Below, piece by piece: positions 1 through 9,674 of a DNA stretch of 64,000 nt. The translations under genes and the position numbers were made by a program. The notes below the pieces were generated by a model. It was given only the letters and a program-made list of their open reading frames with translations, made no database searches and was not told the origin of the DNA. The stretch comes from Bacteroides intestinalis (GTDB lineage: Bacteria; Bacteroidota; Bacteroidia; Bacteroidales; Bacteroidaceae), in assembly GCF_003464595.1 (NCBI RefSeq), contig NZ_QRZF01000003.1:496001-560000 (forward strand). The letters run 5' to 3'. The first letter of the stretch is position 1. Each line of letters opens with the position of its first letter.

Positions 1-3000
1 ATTACCTCCTTCACCATTTTCCGGGTCATAACCATCTTTGATTTTTGTCCATTCCCACAAGTCATCACCAGAGAAGTAGACTCTTAGTTTGTTGAGGCCG
101 GCTTTGGCAATCCATTGCTTAGGCAGTGAGTAACCTACAACGAGAGATTTCAAACGTATATATCTGTTTTTCTGTACACTGGCATCAATGTTATTATAGT
201 TGAACTTGTTGAAGTTTTGATTACGGGACAGGATCGGATATTCAGCATTCGTATGATCGGGTGCCCATGTTTTCCCCATGAATGTATAATTCTGTCTTAC
301 GTAGTTTACGACAAACGGTGCATACACACTTCCACCTCTTAAAATAACCTGTTTGCCAACTCCCTGGAAGAAAGCGGAAACATCAATACCTTTCCATTCT
401 AAACCGGCTTTAAATCCGAATGTCAGACGCGGAGATGTTTCACCTGCATAGTAAATGTCTTTGTTTGTAATGGCACCGTCACCATCCAAATCTACGTACC
501 TGCGAGCTCCCGGGCGAAGACGTTCCAGATTGGTTTCTGACGGAGCCGGAAGAATATTACCGGCTTTAGGACCTGTATGATCTGCATTCCAATAAAACAT
601 TTCATAAAATGCATCCACTTCTTCCTGAGTCTGGAAAAGACCGTCTGTCTGATAAACATAAATCGCATTCAACGGTTTGCCGACTAAACGTTTTGAGTTA
701 TAACCTGGCTGAGGTATTTCTTCATTATTGGGCAATGTGAGGAGTTTTGTCCAGGCGTCGGAAAGAGAACCGCCGATATTGTATTTCACTTGCCCGATCT
801 GGTCATTCCAATTCAAGGCTATTTCCCAACCTTTGGCACGTAATTTTCCGTCATTCAACTTCGGTGCTCCGGCACCCAGCACTGCCGGATAGGATGTTGT
901 GATAAACATACCGTCATTGGTCTTTATAAAATATTCCATTGTAGCTCTCAGCCGGTTGTTGAGGACTGCTACGTCCATACCGATATTATGGCTGTTTAGA
1001 GTTTCCCAGGTACGGTCGGCAGAACGCATACCATCTACCCAAAGTGAAGTATGCTGTGTAGGGGTGATTCCGAAAAGAGCTGTTCCCGTCTTGATTTCTG
1101 AGAAACGTTCGTAATTGCTGATTCCTTCTACACTGCCTGTTTTACCGTAGTTATAACGGACTTTTAAATCGCTCAGCCAAGGAATATCTTTCAGGAAGTT
1201 CTCACGTGAGAGTCTCCAGAATCCGGAAACAGAATAGAAATTCTGCCAACGCTGTGATTTGTCCAGTTTGGAAGAACCGTCCCGGCGCCCTAATACTTCG
1301 ACTGAATATTTGTCATCATAGATATAGTTCAGACGTCCCATATAGGATACGAATCCCCAGGAACCCTGTCCGCCTTCTGCTGTGTTATTGTCGCCTGTAA
1401 TCCACACATTTAAGTCCGTTAAACCGGAGCCCGGATACATGGGCCCCATGTTGCGTGCAGCAACTACTTTCTTGGATGTTTCTTGTTCAGCAGTCATACC
1501 GATCATGGCGGAAATACTGTGTATATTTGCAAATGTCCGTTCATAATTGGCAAAGCCACCCAAAGTAACATTTTCCCATTTTTCGACGCTTTCGTTTAAC
1601 GAACCCGGACCGTTTTTGCTACCGTTTACCGTACCGATCCAATCATAATAGGTTACCTCATTCTTTACCTCTGTCTTATTCCTTTGTGCCAACTTGTAGT
1701 TGCCGGATGCTACCAGGGATAATCCTTTTACCCATTTCGACAAATCAAGTGTGATCTTCATGTCTCCACGGAAGGTAGTCAGTGAATTGTCGATACGACC
1801 ACCATACAGAAGACCTCCGATCGGATTACGGCTACCACTGAATGTATCATAAGGATCACCATTCATATTGAGTATAGGCCAGAGCCAAGGGTCCATCCAG
1901 CCGGTACCTACATCGGTAGAGGGGGTGGAAATATCACGCTTTTCATAAGCCATGCTCGTGGAGAATTTTAACAGTTCATTGGCTTGGTAATCAGCATTCA
2001 GGCGTGCACTATATTTCTTTTCGCCATCGTCCGCCACTTTTAGTTGTGACTGGCTGTCTGAAAAACCCAATGAAGCGTAATAATTGAATTTGTCATCTGC
2101 TCCGGAAATTGTTACCGTATGTTTATGCGAAGTGGCCTGACCATACAGGTAATCTTCCATATAAACATTGGGATCCCAGCGTTTGATTTTACTTCCATCC
2201 GCTATTGTAACCACTTTTCCTGCTCTGAGTGCATCAAACAGGTTTGAACCACCATACGACATGATTGCACCTGTATTAGGATCGATAATCGTCGGATCAT
2301 CTTCCCACTTGCCTGTTTCCGGATTCCAGGCAGTAGCTTTTCCACCACCAAGAATCCAATAATTTACATTTTGATAGGTCTGGCGTGGATCTAGCATTCC
2401 CGGAGTACCGTAATTGGCATCCCAGTATTGTGCTTCAAAGAACATGTCCAGCCATTGTCTGTTATCGGTGAGGGGAGGCTGAATACCATTTGTAGTACGG
2501 CTGATAGAACCGCTATAAGCTATTTGCGCCTTACCTTTCTTACCGCGTTTAGTCGTTACCAGCACGACTCCTGCCGCTGAACGGGCACCGTAGATAGCAG
2601 CGGAAGCATCTTTCAGAACGGAGATATTCTCAATGTCATTAGGGTTCATAGCATTCAGTTCGTCCAAAGAACCGGACATACCATCAATGATGATCAGCGG
2701 ACTGGAGTTACCGTTGATGGATATATCACCACGTATTTTCATGGCTGCATTTTCACTACCTGGACGGCTGGAAGTACGGGTGATCACCAAACCCGGAACT
2801 TCACCCTGCAAGGCAACTGTAGCATTGGAGATACCTTTGTTGGCAAACGCTTCTTCACCTTTAATCTGGGTAATAGCGGAGGTTAATGATGCCTTTTTCT
2901 GTGTTCCATAACCCACGACCACTACTTCGTCCAATAATTCAGAATCTTCCTGTAGTGTGACATTGATAGTAGTTTTATTTGTTATAGGAATTTCCTGAGT

Positions 3001-3270
3001 TTTGTAGCCGACGAAGGAAACAACCAATGTGCCTTTGGCATTATTTAAAATGAAATTACCGTCTATATCGGTTATTACACCATTCGTTGTACCTTTTATG
3101 GTAACGTTTGCACCAATAACAGGCTCTCCGGTGTTATCAATGACTGTACCACGTATGGTCCGTCCGTCTTGTTGTACTTCCTGCGTAATTTGTACGGCTG
3201 CATTGATATTATCTGTGAGAGATAACGTCGTCAGGCATAGAGCTGCCGCAAATATAAATTTCTTTCTCAT
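1..3270 (-). CDS. SusC/RagA-family TonB-dependent outer-membrane receptor (C-terminus cut by window edge)
   Basis: This gene encodes an outer-membrane barrel that would import an oligosaccharide using TonB energy, normally with a SusD lipoprotein. The frame is open for 1,090 codons from the ATG at 3270 to the window edge, where it still reads SGDDLWEWTKIKDGYDPE, a typical near-C-terminal SusC stretch, so only a few tens of residues are missing. Visible parts are a signal peptide (about 1-25), a carboxypeptidase-regulatory-like domain (GTVIDNTGEPVIGANV), the DEVVVVGYGTQKK segment near residue 120, then plug and barrel. It lies 31 bp downstream of the DUF5000-type lipoprotein gene on the same strand. 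No SusD is seen here; it would be expected beyond the left edge. The family is certain; the substrate is unknown. Confidence 0.95.
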   Translation of the reverse strand, partial: MRKKFIFAAALCLTTLSLTDNINAAVQITQEVQQDGRTIRGTVIDNTGEPVIGANVTIKGTTNGVITDIDGNFILNNAKGTLVVSFVGYKTQEIPITNKTTINVTLQEDSELLDEVVVVGYGTQKKASLTSAITQIKGEEAFANKGISNATVALQGEVPGLVITRTSSRPGSENAAMKIRGDISINGNSSPLIIIDGMSGSLDELNAMNPNDIENISVLKDASAAIYGARSAAGVVLVTTKRGKKGKAQIAYSGSISRTTNGIQPPLTDNRQWLDMFFEAQYWDANYGTPGMLDPRQTYQNVNYWILGGGKATAWNPETGKWEDDPTIIDPNTGAIMSYGGSNLFDALRAGKVVTIADGSKIKRWDPNVYMEDYLYGQATSHKHTVTISGADDKFNYYASLGFSDSQSQLKVADDGEKKYSARLNADYQANELLKFSTSMAYEKRDISTPSTDVGTGWMDPWLWPILNMNGDPYDTFSGSRNPIGGLLYGGRIDNSLTTFRGDMKITLDLSKWVKGLSLVASGNYKLAQRNKTEVKNEVTYYDWIGTVNGSKNGPGSLNESVEKWENVTLGGFANYERTFANIHSISAMIGMTAEQETSKKVVAARNMGPMYPGSGLTDLNVWITGDNNTAEGGQGSWGFVSYMGRLNYIYDDKYSVEVLGRRDGSSKLDKSQRWQNFYSVSGFWRLSRENFLKDIPWLSDLKVRYNYGKTGSVEGISNYERFSEIKTGTALFGITPTQHTSLWVDGMRSADRTWETLNSHNIGMDVAVLNNRLRATMEYFIKTNDGMFITTSYPAVLGAGAPKLNDGKLRAKGWEIALNWNDQIGQVKYNIGGSLSDAWTKLLTLPNNEEIPQPGYNSKRLVGKPLNAIYVYQTDGLFQTQEEVDAFYEMFYWNADHTGPKAGNILPAPSETNLERLRPGARRYVDLDGDGAITNKDIYYAGETSPRLTFGFKAGLEWKGIDVSAFFQGVGKQVILRGGSVYAPFVVNYVRQNYTFMGKTWAPDHTNAEYPILSRNQNFNKFNYNNIDASVQKNRYIRLKSLVVGYSLPKQWIAKAGLNKLRVYFSGDDLWEWTKIKDGYDPENGEGGN

Positions 3271-3301
3271 ATCATAAAATTTAATGTTTTCAGTATTAGA
3301 T

Positions 3302-4543
3302 TTATTTTTCCGGGCTGAACACATTCACCTCGGAAATCATCACGAAATTGCTTGAACCTTTATCACTTTCAGCAAAAGAAACTTTGACATAACGGGCTGT
3401 AGCAGGTGATGGGAAACGGAATAATTGAGGGGTATCTGTATTCGGATCAAATGAATAATGTCCTTGTTCTTCCCAACCCCAGCTGTCCGGTTTATTTTTA
3501 TCTACAGCTGCTGCATTGGAACAAGTGTAGAAAGTTTGTCCCTTATGAGTTCCGTTGTTTCCAAGACGTCTTCTGATGTCCATATGACTGATCTGGTAAT
3601 CCTTTCCCATGTCAATAATAAAGAAGTGCGGATAAGCTGATGACGTTTTCCATGCAGTGTGCCAGAAAGTGGCGGGATCATTATCAAGCATGGTTATTAC
3701 ACGTCCGTTAACGGCGCCTTCACCTACCGTTTCTTGCGAACTATAACCAATTGTGCCATCGTTGGAGGAATCATTGTAATCAGGAAATTTCCAATCTGCT
3801 TTGGGTAATTTCTCCATAGTGCCTACCGCTACTTCGAAGGGGAACACTTCGGAAGCATTCTCTTCCGCATCTTGTGTAGTGACATTGATAACACAATCTT
3901 CACCCGAGAAGTAATTCACTGTTTCGTAAGTAAGAGGTACAAAACGTTTCTCCTTACTGCCGGCAGCAGCCAAAATTTTGGTACTTCCGGTTTTCGAAGG
4001 TGTACTTTTCGAATAATAGTCGAGCACTACATAAACCGGAGCTACTGATTCGTTATTCCAGCTTACGTTTACCCCTCCCGGTTGAGTTTCGATTTCTACG
4101 GTTTCGGCCACTACGGCAAAAGCAGGTGTATCAGGTTCGGCTGTTACTTCTACAGCACCTTTGTTGTTACCTTTGACGGAGCAGGAAAAGATGGAGAATG
4201 TAACCGGATCTGTATTGGCAAAACCACTGACTGTTGCTTTGGCAACCCCATTGTCTGCATTTTCCTTAGAAATGAGCTGGTATTTTTTCTCACCTTTCGA
4301 AGTTGTGTATTCTATTTTAGTATACATAAAACTTTCATTAGTAGGATTGGTCCATGTCAGGTACACTTCACCGGGGCCGGCTTCTGTTTTCACATTTGTA
4401 ACTTTCTCCGGAGCTGCATTGTTAACTGAAATTCTACCTTCCACATCATCTCCACAGGAGCTGAATATGGCAGATAAAGAGAATAAAATCACCGTAGAGA
4501 AAAGGGCTTTCCTTAACGGAAACTTTAGAAAATCTTTCTTCAT
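3302..4543 (-). CDS. DUF4959/DUF5126/DUF5000-type surface lipoprotein with discoidin-like C-terminal domain
   Basis: This is a 413-residue secreted lipoprotein. The lipobox SSCGDD follows a hydrophobic segment ending near residue 30. The next part (about 40-135) resembles a fibronectin-like DUF4959 domain (VTNVKTEAGPGEVYLTWTNP). A second Ig-like domain spans about 140-245. The last 150 residues look like a DUF5000/F5-8 type C carbohydrate-binding fold (FWHTAWKTSSAYPHFFIIDM; ARYVKVSFAE). Such proteins sit in Sus-like loci and are thought to bind glycans at the surface. It is placed between an ECF sigma gene and susC, ahead of susC, where susC itself would be expected. Its first 30 codons and leader resemble those of the SusC at 12867-16073 although the proteins are unrelated. 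Domain names are recalled from family features, not searched. Confidence 0.85.
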   Translation of the reverse strand: MKKDFLKFPLRKALFSTVILFSLSAIFSSCGDDVEGRISVNNAAPEKVTNVKTEAGPGEVYLTWTNPTNESFMYTKIEYTTSKGEKKYQLISKENADNGVAKATVSGFANTDPVTFSIFSCSVKGNNKGAVEVTAEPDTPAFAVVAETVEIETQPGGVNVSWNNESVAPVYVVLDYYSKSTPSKTGSTKILAAAGSKEKRFVPLTYETVNYFSGEDCVINVTTQDAEENASEVFPFEVAVGTMEKLPKADWKFPDYNDSSNDGTIGYSSQETVGEGAVNGRVITMLDNDPATFWHTAWKTSSAYPHFFIIDMGKDYQISHMDIRRRLGNNGTHKGQTFYTCSNAAAVDKNKPDSWGWEEQGHYSFDPNTDTPQLFRFPSPATARYVKVSFAESDKGSSNFVMISEVNVFSPEK

Positions 4544-4584
4544 AAACTATAAATTTAAAATTAACACTATTGTATATTATCTAA

Positions 4585-5100
4585 TTAGATACATTGCTTG
4601 ATGAATTCGCGTATCTCTCTGCGGCTGACGAATAGGTGATTCTCGACCGTACGGGGGGAAATGCTTAATTCAGTGGATATTTCGGAGATTGACTTTTCAT
4701 CAAAACGACTCATTACATATATTTTTTTGCGTTGAGCGGTGAGAGTTTCCAATTTATGTCTCTCCAGAAGGGATAGTTCTTTGGCGATTACATGGCTTTC
4801 CGTTTCGTTCGTATAAGTAACTGCATGATCGTACAGATAAGAAGTAATTTCTTGTTTCTTATAGTAGCGGCGCAGATAATCGGTTAGTAAATTACGGGCT
4901 ATCGTGAAAATGAAGAATTTCACAGTATCCGGACGAAGCATTTGTTTATAGTCAATAAGACGCAGAAATACATCCTGAGATAAGTCCTTTGCTGTTTCCC
5001 AATTATTAATCCTATAATTAATATAAGAACATACCGAATTATAATGTTCTTTGTAGGAACTGGTGATGAGGCAGGGCGATGTTACTTTTATGTCTTCCAT
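4585..5100 (-). CDS. ECF-type RNA polymerase sigma factor (copy A)
   Basis: This gene encodes a sigma-70 family ECF factor of about 171 residues, with region 2 (DLSQDVFLRLIDYKQMLRP, then ARNLLTDYLRR) and region 4 helix-turn-helix (SISEISTELSISPRTVENHL). A GTG at 5121 would add seven residues. The ATG at 5100 is preferred because the paralogue at 16120-16635 starts at the equivalent position (MEDIKVTS against MENKKMTS). No anti-sigma gene is adjacent. The next gene downstream starts 41 bp away, so sigma factor and target are probably co-transcribed. A -7-like element (TATTTTTG, complement of 5164-5171) lies upstream. It is very similar to the second sigma factor over its whole length, which shows that the module was duplicated. 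Confidence 0.93.
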   Translation of the reverse strand: MEDIKVTSPCLITSSYKEHYNSVCSYINYRINNWETAKDLSQDVFLRLIDYKQMLRPDTVKFFIFTIARNLLTDYLRRYYKKQEITSYLYDHAVTYTNETESHVIAKELSLLERHKLETLTAQRKKIYVMSRFDEKSISEISTELSISPRTVENHLFVSRREIREFIKQCI

Positions 5101-5163
5101 GCTTTCGATTTTTGGTTTCACATTTTTCTGTTTATAGTATTTCTTTTGTCAAGAAGTACAATG

Positions 5164-5171
5164 CAAAAATA
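5164..5171 (-). promoter_or_regulatory. Bacteroides -7 promoter element before sigma copy A
   Basis: On the minus strand this reads TATTTTTG, matching TAnnTTTG. It lies 63 bp upstream of the chosen ATG at 5100. The -33 element is not clear. Confidence 0.5.
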
Positions 5172-5272
5172 GATAACTGTAAACAGAGTAAAAACTAAAA
5201 AAACATGGAATCTGTATCAAACTTATGGAAGATACTATTTGAATATAATATTATTGATTATCAGGTTGATAT

Positions 5273-5300
5273 GTCGGTATCACAAATGAGTGATACCGAC
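5273..5300 (-). terminator. Hairpin downstream of the propeller-AraC regulator (copy A)
   Basis: A perfect 11-bp inverted repeat (GTCGGTATCAC / GTGATACCGAC, 6-nt loop) starts 18 bp after the regulator stop at 5319. It lacks a clear T-run, so termination strength is uncertain. Confidence 0.55.
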
Positions 5301-5318
5301 CGGAAATAGAAAGGAGAG

Positions 5319-8084
5319 TTATTCTTTATCGTATTGCTGAATATATTCGTTGGGGGTTGTACCTGTAAACTTCTTGAAGGCACGGAAAAAAGAAGCTTTT
5401 GACTTGAAACCGCATTTCTCGGCTAAGGTTACCAGCGTATATTTTTTATGTTGTCCTTCACTGATGGCCTGCTTAAATTTCTCAACACGGTAACTATTGA
5501 CGAAATCGTAATATCCCATTTTGAGATAGTGGGTGAATACAGCGGACAGGAGGTAAGTGGGATAGCCAATGGCGGCAGCAACATCTGATTGTTTTAAATC
5601 GACATTCAGATAGGGCTGCTGATCCTGCATATATTTCTTTAATGTATGAATGACGTCTCCGGCTTCTTCATCACTTAGTTTCACGTAGCTTTCAGTAGAT
5701 GATGCCGGAATCTTAGTTTCTGGCTGGTCGAGATTTACCGATTCAACCGGTGTCGTAGCACTCACTATAGTTTTTCTTTTTCTGAATACGAAGATGAATA
5801 TTGCTATCAGCAAGATTCCTGTAATAGTAGCGTAAGTTAACCATGACCGATCTTGCTTGATGCTGAATGACACACGGTTAACGGATTCCAGATCTAGAAA
5901 TTTACGAATCTGAAAAACATAGTTGCCCGCCGGCAGATTAAAATAAGAAACCTTATCTTCATTTGCCAGTTCTATCCAGATAGAATCTTTTCCTTCCAGC
6001 ATATACTCATATTTAATGAGTTCCGGACTTTCATATCCTAAGGATGTAAACCGGAAAGTTATGGTATTTTCATTGGATTTTAGTTTAATAACAGAATCGG
6101 CACTTAGTTTATAATCATTGGCATACAGTTTACCATTTACCTGCATTTCCGTAATTCGTATTGGTGAGGGAGTAAACTCTGCTAATGGATTTACCATAAA
6201 AAGCCCTTTTATGCCACATACCCATAATAACCCGTTCTTGTCTTTTGAGATGGGCGGCCCTGCATTGGCGGCAAGATCATTTATAGCTGGAAAGAAAGTA
6301 AAACGATCCAGTTTCTCATTGACCCGCAGTAGACCATCCCATTGTCCCAGCCAATAATATCCCTGATCGTCTTGTACGATACTGGGGCAAATCGGTGAGA
6401 GATACCGGAAATGATTTAATGATTTATCGGATATGAAAAGGCGGTTGTTTAGCTGGCCAAAAAAGAGTGTACCGTCTCTTCCTTCATATATATAACGGAT
6501 AGCTTCTTTTCTGAAAGCTTCGGGCAGAATATTTTGGGTACATTTACCTGTGCTATCCAGAATGGCCAATCCTTTATCTGTACCCACCCAAAAGCGTTTG
6601 GATGAATCCTGATAAATGCCGTATACAATATTACCTGGCATATTACTGTTCGATGCATTATATTCTTTTACAGTTTGAGTTTGTTTGTCATAAGAATAGA
6701 GGCCGTCGGAAGTTGCCAGCCATAATTTATTGTTTTCATCTTCCAGAAACATGAAGATATCATTCGATACGCAGGTACGTGTCAGAGGTGTTTCATTGAA
6801 TGTGCCTGTCCGAGGATCAAAAGCAGATAGACCACCGGCACAGGTCCCGATTAAAATCTCACCTCCATATTCATAAAAAGAGAATATGAGATTGGAACGC
6901 AGTTTACCACTCTTGTCATTCTGAACATTTACATAGTGTATTTTTTCGTTCTGTTCGTTTACGTAATAGAAACCTTCGCGTGTGCCGATGAAGCGATAGT
7001 CTTTTGTGGAGAGATGGCTGCGTATCGAGATGTCTTTTGATTTGAAGAGTCCTTTGTCGTATCGCCTGAAAGCCTCGTTTCTTTTTCTTAATAAATTCAG
7101 TCCCAGATAATAGCCTGTTCCGCACCATACATCTCCTTGGGATAGTAATATAGAAGATATATTATTGGACAGGAGATCTTGTCCCGGTTCTGTTCCGCAA
7201 ATGGCAGAGTATATGCTTTTCCCATTGGTCAGTGACAGCAGGTAAATGCCTTGTCCGGAAGTGGCAACTCCTAAAATTCCTTTTTCATAAGTGAGGTTTG
7301 TTACTGGAACTTTAATGTCGTTCCAATAAGGAGCAAACGTTTGATGCAGTAGGTCAAAAGTTAAAAGACCTCCTTTTTCCGTACCGATATATAATTTATC
7401 TTTTACTTTAATGAAACATTTGAATTGTCCACAAGAGGAGAGGGAGGAAGAATATTGCTTAAGTGCTCCGGATTTGGCATCACAAAGAACAATTCCATTG
7501 GTAGTCAGTAGCCAGACAGAATTAGGACTTTGTACTACGATATCCAGAATCCGATTATTTATGGAAAGAATGTTTTTTTCGTTGATCATGATATGCCGTA
7601 ATTCTTTCCCGTCATAAATATAGAGACCGTTCACTGTTCCTATGTAAAGCCGATTCTCTTCATCTTTTGCTAATTTCTGAACAGAGAAATTTATTTCTTT
7701 GGCAAACATTCGCTCTAAAGTGAAATTATTGTGATTCATGTGCCAAAGTCCTTGCACTGTACCTACCCAAAAATCATGTTTGTGGTTTTCTATGAGTGCA
7801 TTAACCAAAAAAGGGGAAGGGGTTATTCCTTCTTGCTTTTCCGTAAAATGATAGGGTAAGGTGTATTGTCCGTTTATTCGTTCAACGGTAAGCCCCGTAC
7901 CGATCCAGATGAATCCATCTGAATCTTTATAAATGCAGTTGACACGAGTGTCTTCAAATTTGCATGTCGTTCCTTCGTTTCCGATACTATATATTGTGTA
8001 ATTAGCATCTGACGCGAAGATATGGAATACTCCAATAAAAAATATTAAGAAGACTAATATGTGTTTTCTTAAGGCCATAGGCAT
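5319..8084 (-). CDS. Membrane-spanning propeller-AraC regulator without kinase domains (copy A)
   Basis: This 921-residue protein is built like the sensor half of a Bacteroides hybrid two-component regulator joined directly to an AraC DNA-binding domain. It has a signal segment (about 5-24) and roughly 700 residues of two-component-regulator propeller repeats (WIGTGLTVERINGQ, FWVGTVQGLWHM, LWLATSDGLYSYD). A Y_Y_Y-type domain follows (ESPELIKYEYMLEGKDSIW), then one transmembrane helix (about 775-795, TITGILLIAIFIFVFRKRK). The C-terminal AraC helix-turn-helix ends LAEKCGFKSKASFFRAFKKFTGTTPNEY in the full sequence. No HisKA, HATPase or receiver domain fits in the remaining space; typical hybrid regulators are about 1,300-1,400 residues. 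It precedes the copy A sigma factor and probably senses a periplasmic glycan fragment. Confidence 0.92.
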   Translation of the reverse strand: MPMALRKHILVFLIFFIGVFHIFASDANYTIYSIGNEGTTCKFEDTRVNCIYKDSDGFIWIGTGLTVERINGQYTLPYHFTEKQEGITPSPFLVNALIENHKHDFWVGTVQGLWHMNHNNFTLERMFAKEINFSVQKLAKDEENRLYIGTVNGLYIYDGKELRHIMINEKNILSINNRILDIVVQSPNSVWLLTTNGIVLCDAKSGALKQYSSSLSSCGQFKCFIKVKDKLYIGTEKGGLLTFDLLHQTFAPYWNDIKVPVTNLTYEKGILGVATSGQGIYLLSLTNGKSIYSAICGTEPGQDLLSNNISSILLSQGDVWCGTGYYLGLNLLRKRNEAFRRYDKGLFKSKDISIRSHLSTKDYRFIGTREGFYYVNEQNEKIHYVNVQNDKSGKLRSNLIFSFYEYGGEILIGTCAGGLSAFDPRTGTFNETPLTRTCVSNDIFMFLEDENNKLWLATSDGLYSYDKQTQTVKEYNASNSNMPGNIVYGIYQDSSKRFWVGTDKGLAILDSTGKCTQNILPEAFRKEAIRYIYEGRDGTLFFGQLNNRLFISDKSLNHFRYLSPICPSIVQDDQGYYWLGQWDGLLRVNEKLDRFTFFPAINDLAANAGPPISKDKNGLLWVCGIKGLFMVNPLAEFTPSPIRITEMQVNGKLYANDYKLSADSVIKLKSNENTITFRFTSLGYESPELIKYEYMLEGKDSIWIELANEDKVSYFNLPAGNYVFQIRKFLDLESVNRVSFSIKQDRSWLTYATITGILLIAIFIFVFRKRKTIVSATTPVESVNLDQPETKIPASSTESYVKLSDEEAGDVIHTLKKYMQDQQPYLNVDLKQSDVAAAIGYPTYLLSAVFTHYLKMGYYDFVNSYRVEKFKQAISEGQHKKYTLVTLAEKCGFKSKASFFRAFKKFTGTTPNEYIQQYDKE

Positions 8085-8103
8085 TTTTTTTCTTTGTGGT
8101 ATG

Positions 8104-8111
8104 CAAATTTA
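8104..8111 (-). promoter_or_regulatory. -7 promoter element of the propeller-AraC regulator (copy A)
   Basis: The minus strand reads TAAATTTG, an exact TAnnTTTG match, 20 bp before the ATG at 8084. No good -33 TTTG is seen. Confidence 0.5.
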
Positions 8112-8198
8112 GTAAAAAAATGTATCTGTTAATGTCTATAAATGAAAAATATCTGTTTGAGGAGGTTATGTAGTTCTTGCGGTCTACCTAAATGAGCA

Positions 8199-8246
8199 TA
8201 AAAAAACAGAGTAGTTTCGAAAATTTGAAACTACCCTGTTTTTTTA
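8199..8246 (-). terminator. Rho-independent terminator of the lyase operon
   Basis: A 14-bp inverted repeat with one mismatch (AACAGGGTAGTTTC / GAAACTACTCTGTT read on the minus strand) is followed by a run of seven T. It starts 18 bp after the lyase stop and ends the susC-susD-lipoprotein-lyase operon. Confidence 0.85.
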
Positions 8247-8263
8247 TCAATCCTAATATGGAA

Positions 8264-9649
8264 TTATTCGCGATACAGCATTAATGTTCCCCAACCCAAT
8301 TGGTCGAAAGCGCCACTGTTTGTGCCGTAACGGCTTCCACCGTCCACACCACCTTCGGGACGCATTTTGTCAGCAGCCATCTTGGCGTACTTGTAGCCAC
8401 TGCCCAACTTCTTCACTTTGGCGTAGTGATTGAAGAGAATTTCCCATCCCGGACGGAGGTTGCCACGGCCATTATCATCAGCTACGGCTGTATGTATGGC
8501 ACCGTGGTTCTTGTCGGCGCAACTGCAATCAACGCAATATTCATAGCGGTTGAACGGCATCTGCTCTTTGGTTGCTAGCCAGGAACCGGCAGCATTCAGT
8601 TGGTCAGAGCCATTACGTAGATTGAAGAGAGCAGTATATTCACCCATTTTCATTATTGCGTTATCTTTTGCAGCAAAGAAGTCGAGTTGGGTCACTGTTG
8701 GATTACACTGTAAGAGGGTGTAGGCCATTTGACAAAGATTAGCTGTTACAGCTATTGACATCATGGCGTGGCCCTGGTCACGGCCGCTCTCCTGGTTTTG
8801 GGCTATCTCTTCACCGCTACCCAGAGGATCGGAGAAGGTGCCCTGAATGAGTTTGCCAATATATCCGTTGCCTACTCCATTGTAGAAGTAGTTCACCACA
8901 AAGTTCACCATTTCGTCGTCTTCATTCAGGATTCCGATGGCGAAGTAAGAACACATATTTACCAAATCCCAATTAGACCAGTAGTGATCGCTGCAAGTAC
9001 CTTGATGGCGCTTCATGAAATCCAGGTTTTTAGGAGCAAATACATCTTTCATCCATTTCTTAAAGGCGGTCAAATCGTTGGCTGCCCAACCGCTATAGGT
9101 TGACATTATTTCACCTGCATTGGCAAAAGTATAACCTTGTGCACCTGCGGCAAGCATGTGGTTGGAGTCGTTTGAAGTTACCTCCTTGCAGACCTTTGCC
9201 CAAGCATTCAGGATTTTGATGGAAGTATCGGCATACTTGGTATCGCCAGTCAGTTTCCATAATAATGATAGCTGATAGGCAGCGGCGGCATCGCGCATTG
9301 CATTGTTGCTGTTTTCAGTAGTCCCTGTTCCGGTAGCATCACCACGCACTATCTTTTCGGTAGGTGAAGGGGTGTAAGTAACATTTGTAAACTGACTGCT
9401 CTTCAGCAGATTGAATTCATCCTTTACTGCCTGTGGTGCGCTTCCGTTATCGAGCATTGTCTTCACACGTGTAAAGTCGGCCTCGTTGAACATGGCGCAA
9501 GGGTGAGTATAGGTGTATTTGGCGACCACTTCTTCATAAGGCATCTCCCAACTGTCGATATCTGTCGTTCCGTCTTCGATTTCACTGGAACAGGCTGTGA
9601 AGCCTGTTATCAGTGAGAGACCTAATGCGAATATTAAATTCTTTTTCAT
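8264..9649 (-). CDS. Alginate-lyase-superfamily polysaccharide lyase, PL38-like, lipoprotein
   Basis: This is a 461-residue lipoprotein (signal ending TGFTACSSE, Cys about 20) with an all-helical toroid typical of alginate_lyase-type enzymes. Recognisable conserved stretches are NNAMRDAAAAYQLSLLWKLTGD from residue 115, NWDLVN (226-231) and ESGRDQGH (287-294). I recall this combination from PL38-type lyases, which cleave uronic-acid polymers such as alginate or glucuronan by beta-elimination; the PL38 assignment rests on motif memory. It is the last gene of a susC-susD-lipoprotein-lyase operon, 25 bp after the Big2 lipoprotein gene, so it would give the first cut at the cell surface. The polymer could be alginate, glucuronan or another uronan. 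It is the only lyase inside this operon. Confidence 0.82.
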   Translation of the reverse strand: MKKNLIFALGLSLITGFTACSSEIEDGTTDIDSWEMPYEEVVAKYTYTHPCAMFNEADFTRVKTMLDNGSAPQAVKDEFNLLKSSQFTNVTYTPSPTEKIVRGDATGTGTTENSNNAMRDAAAAYQLSLLWKLTGDTKYADTSIKILNAWAKVCKEVTSNDSNHMLAAGAQGYTFANAGEIMSTYSGWAANDLTAFKKWMKDVFAPKNLDFMKRHQGTCSDHYWSNWDLVNMCSYFAIGILNEDDEMVNFVVNYFYNGVGNGYIGKLIQGTFSDPLGSGEEIAQNQESGRDQGHAMMSIAVTANLCQMAYTLLQCNPTVTQLDFFAAKDNAIMKMGEYTALFNLRNGSDQLNAAGSWLATKEQMPFNRYEYCVDCSCADKNHGAIHTAVADDNGRGNLRPGWEILFNHYAKVKKLGSGYKYAKMAADKMRPEGGVDGGSRYGTNSGAFDQLGWGTLMLYRE

Positions 9650-9674
9650 TGTGAGTATTCTTTAGAGTTATATT